A stretch of 48,619 nucleotides of DNA from JBEIFW01 sp044370695 (GCA_044370695.1 JBILVB010000007.1:1-48619); one strand, 5' to 3'; numbered from the stretch's first letter, positions 1-8,429 are shown. The notes: generated from the sequence alone by a model not told the origin. Translations and numbers: made by a program.

Positions 1-2067
1 GGCCAGGCGGGCCAGCGCATGGTGCTGGCCCGCCTGGCCGATGGCCTGTTCGTGGAGGTCGATCACGAGGTTCTCGGGTTGCAGCCCGACGCCGGCCAAG
101 GTGTCGATCGCCCGGGCGACGGCGCGATCGTCGTCGAAGGTGGCCGGTGAGGCGTTCACCACGATCTTCACGTCGTCGGGCAAGCCGGCGTTCCGCCAGG
201 CGGCGAGCTGCGCGGTGGCCCGGCCGAGCACCCACCGATCGAGTGTCGGGAGCAGGTGGAGTGCCTCGAGCCGACCGAGGAATTCGCCCGGGAGCCGGAG
301 ATGGTCGCCCTGGCGCCGGCGCACCAACGCCTCGACGGCGACCACCCGACGGTCGCGCAGGCGGCGGATCGGCTGGAACAGCAGCGTGAACTCGTCGCGC
401 TCGATGGCCTCGTGCCACGTCGCGATCTCCTCGTGGCGGGCCGAGCGTTCCGGTGTTGCGGCCGATCGCTGGCGGCGGCGCCGTTCCTTGGCCCGGTACA
501 TCGCAGCGTCGGCATCCTTCAGGACCTGCGCTGCGCTCGTCGACGGATCGAACGGGGCGATGCCGACCGACACCGATGCGGTGATCTCGCGGCCGGCGAG
601 GACGATCGGGTTGCCCAGAGCGCCCCGCAGCCGTGCGGCGAGGCGCTCGGCGGCCTCGGGTGAAGCGAGGTTCGGGCACAGCACCACGAATTCGTCCCCG
701 CCGAAACGTGCGAGAACGTCCCCGGGACCGATCACGCCCCGGAATCGGGCTGCGATGGTGCACAGCAACTCGTCACCGATCGCATGCCCGAGCTCGTCGT
801 TCACGGCCTTGAAGTCGTCGAGATCGCAGAAGAGCAGGGCGGCGTGCGAACCGTGCTCGGTCCGCCGGCGAGCGACCACCGCCCGCAGCGACCGCTCGAG
901 TTCGGCGCGGTTGGGGAGGCCGGTCAGCGGATCGTGGCGAGCCTGATGGTCGAGCCGGCTCTCGATCTGCGTTCGGCGTTCGACGTCCTCGGCGATGGTG
1001 TCGGCCATGCGGTCGAACGCACGGGCGAGCACGCCGAGCTCGTCGGCGCCCCGATCGCCGATGCGGGCCTCGAGGTTTCCTTCGCTGAGCGCTTCGGCGC
1101 CGGCGGTCAGGCGTTCGATCCGGGCCAGGACCGATCGGGTCAGCAGCCAGGTTCCGATTGCGAGGGCGACACCACCGACGACGAATCCGATCACCTGGGC
1201 CCACACCAGTCGGTCGGCGCCGCCGAAGGCCTCACCCCGTTCGGTCTGGGTGACGAGGCCCCACGCCGTGTCGGGGATGGCTCTCGTCGCCGCGACCACG
1301 GCGTCGTCGCCGTCGGTCTCGACGACCGAACGGCGACCGATCCCGGCGCGCACCGCCGGTTCGTCGACCGCTTGGAGCGGGAGGGTCGCCAGTGCGGCCG
1401 GGTCGAGGCCGCGGCGGGGTGACGTCACGAACCGGACGGAGTCGCCCGCGCGTTGGACCAGGTAAGTGTTCGTGGCCGGCCCGAGGTCGACGCCGGTTCG
1501 CACGACGTTGCTGACCGGTTCCAGCGAGATCTGGGCGAGCACGAGGAAGCGAGGTGCCGGAAACCGATCGGGGATCACCTGGTCGTACCGGCCGCCGGTG
1601 TCGTCGGCGCGCACCTCGCCGACTGCTCCGTTCGCGCCGGCGAGCCCCCGGCTCACGAGCGGGGCGAGGTCGAGGTCCTCGAGTCCGAGGACGGGCCGGC
1701 CGAGCACGCTCGAATCGGCGACGACGAATGCGTCCGGCGTGACGATCGCAGCAGCCCGCACGTCCCCGGAGAGCAGTGGCTGGAGCAGGCTGCGAGCGCT
1801 TTCGGGCGACAGTCGCACGGTCCCGTCGTCGATCTGCGCGGCGATCCGCATGCCGGCCGGGGAACCGGTGAATTGCCGGATGCGCTGGGTTCCCAACACG
1901 ATCTGCTGGGAGATCAGCTCGGCTTGGAGATCGGCGACGGTCTGGAGTCCTCCACGCACCTCGTTGCGCACCGCTTCTCGGGCGCGAATGGCCGTCAGCC
2001 CGCCGACCAGCTCGACGGTGACGATGGCGACGAGGCCGAGCAGGAAGAGCTTTCGTCGAAGCGGCAT
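1..2067 (-). CDS. Membrane sensor GGDEF-EAL protein (c-di-GMP turnover), C-terminus cut by window edge
   Basis: Second-messenger protein that should make and/or degrade cyclic di-GMP at the membrane. Reading the minus strand from ATG at 2067 gives 689 codons still open at the left edge. Residues about 7-27 form a membrane segment, about 28-285 an extracytoplasmic sensor region that I cannot assign to a family, about 289-310 a second membrane segment, and about 311-365 a HAMP linker. The GGDEF domain follows (about 375-530), with an intact RFGGDEF signature near 455-460 and DLDDFK upstream, so cyclase activity is plausible. The inhibitory RxxD site five residues before GGDEF is replaced by GPGD, so product inhibition may be absent. 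The EAL domain starts near 545 with an intact EALVR motif near 578, and about 110 residues of it remain in the window. The gene lies downstream of leuD on the same strand but is separated from it by a hairpin. Which activity dominates cannot be decided without the rest of the EAL domain. Confidence 0.9.
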   Translation of the reverse strand, partial: MPLRRKLFLLGLVAIVTVELVGGLTAIRAREAVRNEVRGGLQTVADLQAELISQQIVLGTQRIRQFTGSPAGMRIAAQIDDGTVRLSPESARSLLQPLLSGDVRAAAIVTPDAFVVADSSVLGRPVLGLEDLDLAPLVSRGLAGANGAVGEVRADDTGGRYDQVIPDRFPAPRFLVLAQISLEPVSNVVRTGVDLGPATNTYLVQRAGDSVRFVTSPRRGLDPAALATLPLQAVDEPAVRAGIGRRSVVETDGDDAVVAATRAIPDTAWGLVTQTERGEAFGGADRLVWAQVIGFVVGGVALAIGTWLLTRSVLARIERLTAGAEALSEGNLEARIGDRGADELGVLARAFDRMADTIAEDVERRTQIESRLDHQARHDPLTGLPNRAELERSLRAVVARRRTEHGSHAALLFCDLDDFKAVNDELGHAIGDELLCTIAARFRGVIGPGDVLARFGGDEFVVLCPNLASPEAAERLAARLRGALGNPIVLAGREITASVSVGIAPFDPSTSAAQVLKDADAAMYRAKERRRRQRSAATPERSARHEEIATWHEAIERDEFTLLFQPIRRLRDRRVVAVEALVRRRQGDHLRLPGEFLGRLEALHLLPTLDRWVLGRATAQLAAWRNAGLPDDVKIVVNASPATFDDDRAVARAIDTLAGVGLQPENLVIDLHEQAIGQAGQHHALARLA

Positions 2068-2124
2068 GGCAACCCGACCGCGACGCTACGCCTGACCAGA
2101 TCCAGAATCCACGCGGCCCAGCAT

Positions 2125-2150
2125 TCTCGGTGGCACCAGTCCCACCGAGA
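2125..2150 (-). terminator. Hairpin terminator after leuD
   Basis: A perfect 9-bp inverted repeat (TCTCGGTGG / CCACCGAGA) with an 8-nt loop lies 7 nt past the leuD stop in the direction of leuD transcription. No T-tract follows, as is common in high-G+C actinobacteria. It would separate leuCD from the downstream GGDEF-EAL gene. Confidence 0.55.
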
Positions 2151-2157
2151 GCGTTCT

Positions 2158-2760
2158 TCAGGTGGGGGATGTCACGGTGGGCATCCAGGCCGGCCGGGTC
2201 GCTTCGTAGGCGCTGATGGCGTCGGCGTGACCGAGGGTGATCCCGATGTCGTCGAGGCCATGGAGGAACCGGTGCTGGGTCGGGGCATCCATCGGGAACG
2301 GCTCTTCGATGTCGAGGAGGGGAACCTCGACGAGGAGGCGGTGCAGGTCGATCGTGATCGTCACGCCCGGGTCGGCCCCGACCGCGGCCTGGATCCGCCG
2401 CACCGTGTCTTCCGGCAGCACGACCGGCACGAGCCCGTTCTTGGTGCAGTTGTTCCGGAAGATGTCCGAGAAACTCGGCGCGATCACGGCGTCGAAGCCG
2501 TAGTCCTGGATCGCCCACACGGCGTGCTCCCGGGACGAGCCGACCCCGAACGCCGGGCCGGCAACGAGCACCGACGCGCCGGCGAAGCGCTGGTCGTTGA
2601 GGACGAAGTCGCGGTCGTCGCGCCAGGTGGCGAACAACCCTTCGCCGAACCCCGTGCGCTCGACCCGCTTGAGCCACTCGGCCGGGATGATCTGGTCGGT
2701 GTCGACGTTGGAACGCTCGAGGGGGAGCGCCGTCCCGGTCAGCACGGTCACGGACTTCAT
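2158..2760 (-). CDS. leuD: 3-isopropylmalate dehydratase small subunit
   Basis: Small subunit of isopropylmalate isomerase, which converts 2-isopropylmalate to 3-isopropylmalate in leucine biosynthesis together with LeuC. The 200-residue product has the family's usual length. It carries the swivelling-domain signatures NVDTDQIIP near the N-terminus, the GVGSSREHA substrate-binding loop near residue 80 and SDIFRNN after it. The ATG overlaps the leuC stop codon in an ATGA arrangement, which fixes the start and implies translational coupling. It is cytoplasmic and the second gene of the leuCD operon. Confidence 0.97.
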   Translation of the reverse strand: MKSVTVLTGTALPLERSNVDTDQIIPAEWLKRVERTGFGEGLFATWRDDRDFVLNDQRFAGASVLVAGPAFGVGSSREHAVWAIQDYGFDAVIAPSFSDIFRNNCTKNGLVPVVLPEDTVRRIQAAVGADPGVTITIDLHRLLVEVPLLDIEEPFPMDAPTQHRFLHGLDDIGITLGHADAISAYEATRPAWMPTVTSPT

Positions 2761-4154
2761 GCCAGGTCCTCCGGGGTGGCGAAGCGCCCGGCCACGGCGG
2801 TGGCGGCGGCGACGGCGGGCGAGACGAGGTGGGTGCGACCGCCACGGCCCTGGCGGCCCTCGAAGTTGCGGTTCGAGGTGGATGCGGCGCGCTCGCCCGG
2901 GGCGAGTTTGTCGGGGTTCATCGCGAGGCACATCGAGCATCCCGGTTCCCGCCAGTCGACGCCGGCGGCGCGGAACACCCGGTCGAGGCCTTCGGCCTCG
3001 GCCTGGGCCTTCACCCGGTGGCTGCCGGGCACGACCATCGCCCGGGCCACCGACACCCGACGGCCCTCGAGCACGGCGGCCGCCGCCCGGAGGTCCTCGA
3101 TGCGGCTGTTGGTGCACGACCCGATGAACACGGTGTCGACCGGGATCTCCTTGATCGGCGTGCCGGCCGTCAACCCCATGTAGACGAGGGCCCGAGCGGC
3201 TGCTTCCCGCTCGGCGGCGTCGGTGAAGGCGTCGGGATCGGGGACGAGGGCGTCGATCGGGAGGACCTGGCCGGGGTTGGTGCCCCAGGTGACGTGCGGC
3301 CGCAACGTGGCGGCGTCGATGACGACCTCCCGGTCCCACGTGGCGCCGTCGTCGGTCACGAGCGTGCGCCAGTCGTCGAGCGCCTGCTCCCACAGCGCCC
3401 CCTTCGGGGCGTGGCGGCGGCCCTCGAGGTAAGCGAAGGTGACGTCGTCGGGCGCGACGAGCCCGGCGCGGGCGCCGGCCTCGATCGACATGTTGCACAC
3501 CGTCATCCGGCCCTCCATCGACAGCGCCCGGATGGCCGAGCCCCGGTACTCGAGGACCGAGCCGATGCCGCCGCCGGTGCCGATGCGCCCGATCACGGCG
3601 AGGATGATGTCCTTGGCGGTGACGCCGGCCGGCGTGTCGCCGTCGACGGTGACCGCCATCCACTTCGGCCGGCTCTGCGGCAGGGTCTGGGTGGCGAGCA
3701 CGTGCTCGACCTCGCTCGTGCCGATGCCGAACGCGAGCGCCCCGAACGCGCCGTGGGTCGCGGTGTGGGAGTCGCCGCACACCACGGTCATGCCGGGCAG
3801 GGTGAGGCCCTGCTCGGGGCCGATCACGTGCACGATGCCCTGGTCCGGGTTGCCCATCGGGAACTCGGTGACACCGAACTCGGCGGCGTTCGCCCGCAGC
3901 ACGGCGACCTGCTTGGCCGAGATCGGGTCCTTGATCGGCTGGTCGATGTCCTCGGTCGGGACGTTGTGGTCCTCGGTGGCGACGGTGAGCTCGGGGCGGC
4001 GCACCGACCGCCCGTTCATCCGTAGGCCGTCGAACGCCTGCGGGCTCGTGACCTCGTGCACGAGGTGAAGGTCGATGTAGAGCAGGTCGGCCTCACCGGG
4101 GGCCGCGTGCACCACATGGCGGTCCCACACCTTCTCGGGAAGGGTTTTGGCCAT
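2757..4154 (-). CDS. leuC: 3-isopropylmalate dehydratase large subunit
   Basis: Catalytic [4Fe-4S] subunit of isopropylmalate isomerase (aconitase superfamily) in leucine biosynthesis. The 465-residue product matches the family from the N-terminal KTLPEKVWD through the aconitase signature. Cluster ligands are visible as Cys347 (in IGSCTNSR), Cys406 and Cys409 (in GCSMCLAMNPD). The ATG at 4154 is preceded by a purine-rich AAAGGGA about 7 nt upstream. The gene is divergent from the IclR-type regulator at 4225, with a shared intergenic region of 70 bases, and it overlaps leuD by 4 bases. By homology with the leuCD/ndgR (ltbR) arrangement of other actinobacteria, leucine-responsive control by that regulator is expected. 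Confidence 0.98.
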   Translation of the reverse strand: MAKTLPEKVWDRHVVHAAPGEADLLYIDLHLVHEVTSPQAFDGLRMNGRSVRRPELTVATEDHNVPTEDIDQPIKDPISAKQVAVLRANAAEFGVTEFPMGNPDQGIVHVIGPEQGLTLPGMTVVCGDSHTATHGAFGALAFGIGTSEVEHVLATQTLPQSRPKWMAVTVDGDTPAGVTAKDIILAVIGRIGTGGGIGSVLEYRGSAIRALSMEGRMTVCNMSIEAGARAGLVAPDDVTFAYLEGRRHAPKGALWEQALDDWRTLVTDDGATWDREVVIDAATLRPHVTWGTNPGQVLPIDALVPDPDAFTDAAEREAAARALVYMGLTAGTPIKEIPVDTVFIGSCTNSRIEDLRAAAAVLEGRRVSVARAMVVPGSHRVKAQAEAEGLDRVFRAAGVDWREPGCSMCLAMNPDKLAPGERAASTSNRNFEGRQGRGGRTHLVSPAVAAATAVAGRFATPEDLA

Positions 4155-4188
4155 CCGTCATCCCTTTCGTCGTCGGCGCCTGTCGGCC

Positions 4189-4217
4189 TTGCTGTCCCAC
4201 GATGTGAGAAATAGATT
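4189..4217 (+). promoter_or_regulatory. Sigma-70-like promoter of the IclR regulator gene, leaderless
   Basis: TTGCTG (4189-4194), a 17-nt spacer and TAGATT (4212-4217) form a good housekeeping promoter. It is followed after 7 nt by the GTG at 4225, so the transcript would begin at the start codon. Confidence 0.6.
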
Positions 4218-4230
4218 CCGACTGGTGGGA
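4195..4230. promoter_or_regulatory. Candidate operator in the leuC-ndgR intergenic region
   Basis: TCCCAC (4195-4200) and GTGGGA (4225-4230) are exact inverted copies 24 nt apart. They flank the -10 box of the regulator and lie in the only region from which leuC can be controlled. An autoregulatory binding site of the divergent IclR-family protein is expected somewhere here. That these arms are the site is a guess. Confidence 0.3.
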
Positions 4231-4881
4231 GGGAGCCTAAGCGGCGTCGGCGTGCTGGACAAGGCCGTCCTGGTGCTGCGCGCCCTCGGCGATGCGCCAC
4301 TCTCCCTGGGGGCGCTCTGCGCTGCAACGGGCCTTCCGAGGGCGACGGCGCACCGCCTCGCCGTCGCCCTCGAGATGCACGGCTTCGTACGACGTGACGC
4401 GCTCGGCCGGTTCGCGCTCGGCCTCGGGCTCGTGGCGCTGGGTGACGCCGCCGCAGCAGGGTTCCCCCTGCGGGAGGCGGCGGCCCCGGCGCTGCGGACG
4501 TTGCGCGACGAGACCGGCGAATCGGTGCAGCTCTATGTCGTCGAGGGGGACGGGCGGCGATGTGTGAGCTCGCTCCAGAGTCCGCACGGGTTGCGGTGGA
4601 TCGTCGCCGAGGGCGCGCGCTTGCCGCTCGGTGTCGGCTCGGCGGGACGGGTGCTCGCGGGTGCGCCCTGTGGCGCCTCCGGCTGGATCGATTCCGTCGA
4701 AGAGCGTGAACCCGGTGTGTGCTCGGTTTCGGCGCCCGTGTACGACGACGCCGGCACGGTCATCGCCGCCGTCAGCGTGTCGGGGCCGGTGGAACGCCTC
4801 GGCCGTCGACCCGGAGACCGCCTCGGCGTCGCGGTCGTCCGGGCCGCTCGTGCCATCGCCGCGCACGTTCAGGCGCGCTGA
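4225..4881 (+). CDS. ndgR: IclR-family transcriptional regulator, NdgR/LtbR type (leucine biosynthesis)
   Basis: DNA-binding regulator of about 218 residues. An N-terminal winged helix (GVGVLDKA, then the recognition region TGLPRATAHRLA) is followed by an IclR effector-binding domain. Towards the C-terminus it has EREPGVCSVSAPV and AAVSVSGPVERL, sequences typical of the actinobacterial NdgR/LtbR group. Those proteins repress leuCD and respond to amino-acid supply (established for the family). It lies head-to-head with leuC, the standard arrangement. GTG 4225 is chosen because it has a promoter -10 box exactly 7 nt upstream and gives an N-terminus of the length seen in homologues. GTG 4252 is the alternative. 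The last 13 bases overlap the convergent glycoside hydrolase gene. Confidence 0.88.
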   Translation: MGGSLSGVGVLDKAVLVLRALGDAPLSLGALCAATGLPRATAHRLAVALEMHGFVRRDALGRFALGLGLVALGDAAAAGFPLREAAAPALRTLRDETGESVQLYVVEGDGRRCVSSLQSPHGLRWIVAEGARLPLGVGSAGRVLAGAPCGASGWIDSVEEREPGVCSVSAPVYDDAGTVIAAVSVSGPVERLGRRPGDRLGVAVVRAARAIAAHVQAR

Positions 4882-5993
4882 GCGGGCACCAGCGCTGCGA
4901 GCGCCGTCCAGGACTGTGGCACCGCGCCGAGCGGCGCCCCGGTGTCCGGGTGCCAGTGCTCCGCCAGGCCGCTCGACGTCGCCCCGTACCGCAGGGAGGT
5001 GGCGAGCGAGACCGTGACGTCCCGGCGCCCGGCGGCGATCGCTGCGAGCCGGAGCAGGTAGGTGAGCTGGGGCCATGCCGAGCCGCGCCAGTAGACGTCC
5101 GGCCGGAACGACGGTTCGTCTCGGTGCACACCGAGCGGCCCGGCCGGTGCGGCGAACGCGCCCGCCTCGATCAGGGAGTCGAATGCGGCCGGCTGCGGAT
5201 CGACGAGTAGCGCCAGGAGCGCGTCGAGGGTCCGCACGGTGCTCCCACCGGCATCCGTCCAGGTCCGGCGCGTCGGGTCCCAGCGGGCCTGCAGGCCTTC
5301 GACCAGTTCGTCGGCGAATCCGCAGAGGTCCTCGGCTCCGAGCAGCGAACCGAGGTGCCGGGCCGACCAGGCGGTCAGTGCGTTGAACGAGGCCGGAGCC
5401 ACCTCGAACCGGGGGTTTCCGATCGCCGCCCCGGCCGAATCCCGGACCGTCGATGCGACGAGGGCGCTCTTGGTCCGTCGCCAGCGCTCCCGTTCCCAGC
5501 GCCGCGGACACCACGGATCCCAGCGGGGGCTGTCGTCACAGCCGGTCTCCCAGGGATGGACCACGACGAGCAAACCGTCGTGGACGCTGCGCCGGCGATG
5601 GGAGGCGAGCCAGCGCAGCGCGCTCGCCGAGCGGTGCAGCAGCTTCTCGGGAACGTCGATGTCTGCGCCGGCCAAATGGGCCAGGGCCCAGCCGTGGATC
5701 GGCGGTTGCGTCAGGCACGACGAGCCCCGGCGCCCCCAGAACGACGCCAGCGCCCCGGGATCGCCGTGGTGCACGACGTGGGGGAGGAAGCCCGAGGGAT
5801 CGGCCGCCTCGAGGAGGGTCGCCAGCTCCTGCACGCTGCGTTCCGGGCTGCCGAGGTGGGCGAGCGCCACGGCGTGGAAGCACGAGTCCCAGAGCCACTG
5901 CCAGGGGTAGACGGCTGCGTTGGGGACGGTGAACCCGGGCGCGCGCCAGTGGGTGTCGAGTACGGCCCGAGCGGCCTCGGCGAGGGGATCCAC
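4869..5993 (-). CDS. MGH1/GH63-like glycoside hydrolase (glucosyl- or mannosylglycerate hydrolase-like)
   Basis: A 374-residue (alpha/alpha)6-barrel type glycosidase without a signal peptide, so probably cytoplasmic. The N-terminal YPWQWLWDSCFHAVALAHLG segment is the hallmark of the GH63-related hydrolases that include mycobacterial glucosylglycerate hydrolase and mannosylglycerate hydrolase; the Asp in WDSCF is a likely active-site residue by family analogy. Further barrel segments are LPHVVHHGD, TQPPIHGWA, FNALTAW and the late YWRGSAWPQ. The start is taken as GTG 5993 (VDPLAEAARAVL), because only 24 bases separate it from the divergent next gene. The substrate (compatible-solute glycoside or other alpha-glucoside) cannot be read from sequence. 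The 3' end overlaps ndgR convergently by 13 bases. Confidence 0.8.
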   Translation of the reverse strand: MDPLAEAARAVLDTHWRAPGFTVPNAAVYPWQWLWDSCFHAVALAHLGSPERSVQELATLLEAADPSGFLPHVVHHGDPGALASFWGRRGSSCLTQPPIHGWALAHLAGADIDVPEKLLHRSASALRWLASHRRRSVHDGLLVVVHPWETGCDDSPRWDPWCPRRWERERWRRTKSALVASTVRDSAGAAIGNPRFEVAPASFNALTAWSARHLGSLLGAEDLCGFADELVEGLQARWDPTRRTWTDAGGSTVRTLDALLALLVDPQPAAFDSLIEAGAFAAPAGPLGVHRDEPSFRPDVYWRGSAWPQLTYLLRLAAIAAGRRDVTVSLATSLRYGATSSGLAEHWHPDTGAPLGAVPQSWTALAALVPAQRA

Positions 5994-6004
5994 CGCGCCG
6001 ACGC

Positions 6005-6010
6005 TACGGT
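6005..6010 (+). promoter_or_regulatory. -10 box of a leaderless promoter (PNPOx-fold gene)
   Basis: TACGGT lies exactly 7 nt before GTG 6018, inside the 24-base divergent gap. No clear -35 is visible. Confidence 0.4.
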
Positions 6011-6017
6011 CCGAGAC

Positions 6018-6521
6018 GTGCCCCGCATGCGCCCCGACGACGTCGACGCGTTCCTGGCCGAGCCCCACGTCGGGGTGCTCGCCACCCTGCGTCGCAACGG
6101 CCTGCCCTACACGGTGCCGGTCTGGTTCCACTGGGACGGTGGGGCGGCATGGATCACGGGCACCTACGAGCGGGTCTGGTGTCGACAGCTGTTCGCCGAC
6201 CCGCGAGCGTCGTTGTGCATCGAAGCGCTCGCCCCGGTCGCGGGTCACGTGGGTTTCGACGGTACGGTCACCGTGCACGAGCTGCCCGGATTCGACATCT
6301 GGCCGATCTCTCGCCGCCTCGTCGAGAAGTACGTCGGGCCGAGTGGTTCGCAGGCCGTCGAGGCGTTCTACGCCAACATGCGCACGGAGCACCGGTTGCT
6401 GTTCCGGCTCGAGCCCGCGGTCACCCGGGCGATCGACATGCGCGTCTACCGGGGAAAGCGAGCCGACCGCGCCTACCAGGCCGCCCAGCGGGGCGAGGTC
6501 GGGGAGTCGGCGACGTCCTGA
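6018..6521 (+). CDS. Pyridoxamine 5'-phosphate oxidase-fold protein (PPOX class, possibly F420-dependent)
   Basis: Small split-barrel flavin/F420-binding protein of 167 residues. It begins with the family pattern FLAEPHVGVLATLRRNGLPY and continues with TVPVWFHWDGG, the typical first strands of PNPOx-like proteins. In actinobacteria most members of this type are F420- or FMN-dependent reductases or heme/biliverdin-related proteins. The exact cofactor cannot be decided here. GTG 6018 is preferred because of a -10 box 7 nt upstream, with ATG 6027 as an alternative start. It is divergent from the MGH1-like hydrolase and convergent with the DUF1269 gene. Confidence 0.82.
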   Translation: MPRMRPDDVDAFLAEPHVGVLATLRRNGLPYTVPVWFHWDGGAAWITGTYERVWCRQLFADPRASLCIEALAPVAGHVGFDGTVTVHELPGFDIWPISRRLVEKYVGPSGSQAVEAFYANMRTEHRLLFRLEPAVTRAIDMRVYRGKRADRAYQAAQRGEVGESATS

Positions 6522-6537
6522 GTCGCCTCGCCGACGC

Positions 6538-7053
6538 TCAGCCGTCGCCGAGCGCCGATCGCCAGCGGGCCTCGACGTCGGCCCCGACGTTCGCATACAC
6601 GAGGTGCGCACCGGCGAAGCGAGCCAGTTCTCCCGCTACGGCCTCGTTGTCCACTTCCTCGACCAACAGGGCGAGGATCGTGCTGTCCGGCTGCACGGCC
6701 TGCGTGAACCACTGCACCCATTCGTCGGGGATCCCGAGGTCGACGGCCTTGGCCGTGAGCGCTCCCGCTCCGGCGCCGACGGCCATGCCGGCCGCCCACC
6801 CGACCGGACCTCCGAGCAGGAGGCCGAACAACCCCGCCCAGACCGCGCCGGACAGGGCGGCGCGGCCGGGCGCTGGGTCGACCGTCTCGCGGACGTGCAC
6901 CCGACCGTCGGCATCGCTCACGACGAACACGGCGTCTTTGAGGTGGAGGTGGCGTTGCGTGGCGAGCCTGGTCATGGCCAGGAGCAGTTCCTGGGCCCGG
7001 AGCGGATCGCTCAACGAGACCCCGAGCAGGGTCTGGGGGCGTTCGTCTGCCAT
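6538..7053 (-). CDS. DUF1269 family membrane protein
   Basis: A 171-residue protein with the DUF1269 layout. An N-terminal alpha/beta part (LLGVSLSDPLRAQELL, then LKDAVFVVSDADGRVHVRET) is followed by a glycine-rich membrane hairpin near residues 70-100 (GLFGLLLGGPVGWAAGMAVG) and a C-terminal part with EVDNEAVAGELARF. Members often pair a ferredoxin-like cytoplasmic domain with the hairpin; their function is not established. ATG 7053 is chosen because it gives the usual family length. The gene stands alone between convergent and divergent neighbours. Confidence 0.82.
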   Translation of the reverse strand: MADERPQTLLGVSLSDPLRAQELLLAMTRLATQRHLHLKDAVFVVSDADGRVHVRETVDPAPGRAALSGAVWAGLFGLLLGGPVGWAAGMAVGAGAGALTAKAVDLGIPDEWVQWFTQAVQPDSTILALLVEEVDNEAVAGELARFAGAHLVYANVGADVEARWRSALGDG

Positions 7054-7243
7054 GCGCCATTCGTAGCCGACGCGCGAGGGATCGTCCGGCGCTCGCTCCA
7101 GCGGCACCGGAACGCGACGGCGCGATAGCCTGCCCCCACGGCGCGGCGCTGGGGCTCGTCTTCACACGCGCCCCATGCCCTCATCGTCACAAAATCGACC
7201 CGAACGTAACCAAACCGTCATGTTGGGCTACCGTGCCCACTCG

Positions 7244-8404
7244 ATGGCCCGGTGGCGTGTTCTCCCGGTGGTGCTCCTCGTCGCCGGGGTAGCGCTGGCG
7301 CCTTCTGCGGCCTCGGCCGACACGGTGGACCAGCGGCAGCGGCAGGTGAACTCGATCCTCGCTCGGATCGATCAGCTCGGCGACCAGGCGAATCGCCTGA
7401 ACGAACAGCGCAACGGCACCCTGGTGCAGCTCGAGCGGGCGAAATCCGACCTGGCTGCGGCGCAGGCGCAACTGGCTGCGCTGTCGACCGAGACCCAGGA
7501 CCTCCGGGACGAAGTCCGTCGGTTCCTGATCACGTCCTACGTGACGGGAGGGGACCAGAACGCGATCACGGGGCTGTTCGACCCGGCGGCTGCGACGGTG
7601 GCGGGAGTTCGTGCGGTGTACACCCAGGCGCTGTCGGGCGCGCGCGCCGAGGCCATCGAGAACTACCAGGCGGCGGCCGCAGCCCAGGCGCGCCAGCGCA
7701 GCGAGCAGGCCACCCTCACGAACCGGATCGCCGATGCCACGATCCGGCTCGAACAGACCAAGGCGTCGATCGAGCAGGTGCTCGCCGCACAGCGGACGGA
7801 ACTGGACAAGGCCAAGGGCGACCTGGCGGCCGCGGTCGTCGCCGAACAGCGCCGGCGGGCCGAGGAGGAAGCCCGGCGCTCGCGTGAGGCGGCGGCGGCC
7901 GCCGCCGCTCGCCTCGCAGCGCAACAGGCCGCGGCCGAAGCGGCGCGCCGCCAGCCGTCGACCGCCCCGCCGTCGCAGCCGGCGTCGGGGCCGGGGGCGG
8001 CGCCAGGACGTCCCGGGGCGCCGCCCGGCCCCACGACGACGCTGCCGCCGGTACCGCCCACGTCGCCCCGCGCGGCGATCGCCGTGCGAGCGGCACTGAG
8101 CCAACTCGGCGTCCCGTACGTCTTCGCCACGATGTCGCCCGGGGTCTCGTTCGACTGCAGCGGACTGACCAAGTGGGCGTGGTCCCAGGCGGGAGTGGGG
8201 ATGTCCCACTTCACCGGTTCGCAGATCGACGAGTTCCCGGCGGTCCCGTTGTCACAGGTTCTCCCCGGCGACCTCGTCTTCCCCGGCGAAGGCCACGTCG
8301 GGATCTACATCGGGAACGGTCAGATGGTGCACGCCCCGCGGACCGGTGACGTGGTGAAGATCTCGCCGGTCGGCGAGTTGTGGGCGGCGGTGCGGCCGGG
8401 CTGA
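7244..8404 (+). CDS. Secreted NlpC/P60 peptidoglycan endopeptidase (RipA-like)
   Basis: Exported cell-wall hydrolase of 386 residues that should cut peptidoglycan stem peptides. Residues 1-25 are a signal peptide (cleavage after AASA). About 26-235 form long coiled-coil helices rich in Gln, Ala, Arg and Glu, of the kind that autoinhibits RipA-type enzymes. About 236-275 are a Pro/Ala/Gly linker and about 276-386 the NlpC/P60 domain. The catalytic residues are Cys305 (FDCSGLTKWAW), His351 (GHVGIYIGN) and probably His363. The start is ATG 7244, because it begins the signal peptide; a TACCGT box lies 9 nt upstream, so the leader would be very short. Single-gene unit. Confidence 0.93.
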   Translation: MARWRVLPVVLLVAGVALAPSAASADTVDQRQRQVNSILARIDQLGDQANRLNEQRNGTLVQLERAKSDLAAAQAQLAALSTETQDLRDEVRRFLITSYVTGGDQNAITGLFDPAAATVAGVRAVYTQALSGARAEAIENYQAAAAAQARQRSEQATLTNRIADATIRLEQTKASIEQVLAAQRTELDKAKGDLAAAVVAEQRRRAEEEARRSREAAAAAAARLAAQQAAAEAARRQPSTAPPSQPASGPGAAPGRPGAPPGPTTTLPPVPPTSPRAAIAVRAALSQLGVPYVFATMSPGVSFDCSGLTKWAWSQAGVGMSHFTGSQIDEFPAVPLSQVLPGDLVFPGEGHVGIYIGNGQMVHAPRTGDVVKISPVGELWAAVRPG

Positions 8405-8429
8405 TCCCTCGGCCCGCAGCGTCGGACGA

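Noticed and set aside
7054..7243. c-di-AMP (ydaO-type) riboswitch before the NlpC/P60 gene
   Set aside because: Such riboswitches precede many actinobacterial cell-wall hydrolases, but the 190-base region shows no matching conserved segments, and a -10-like box lies only 9 nt before the start.
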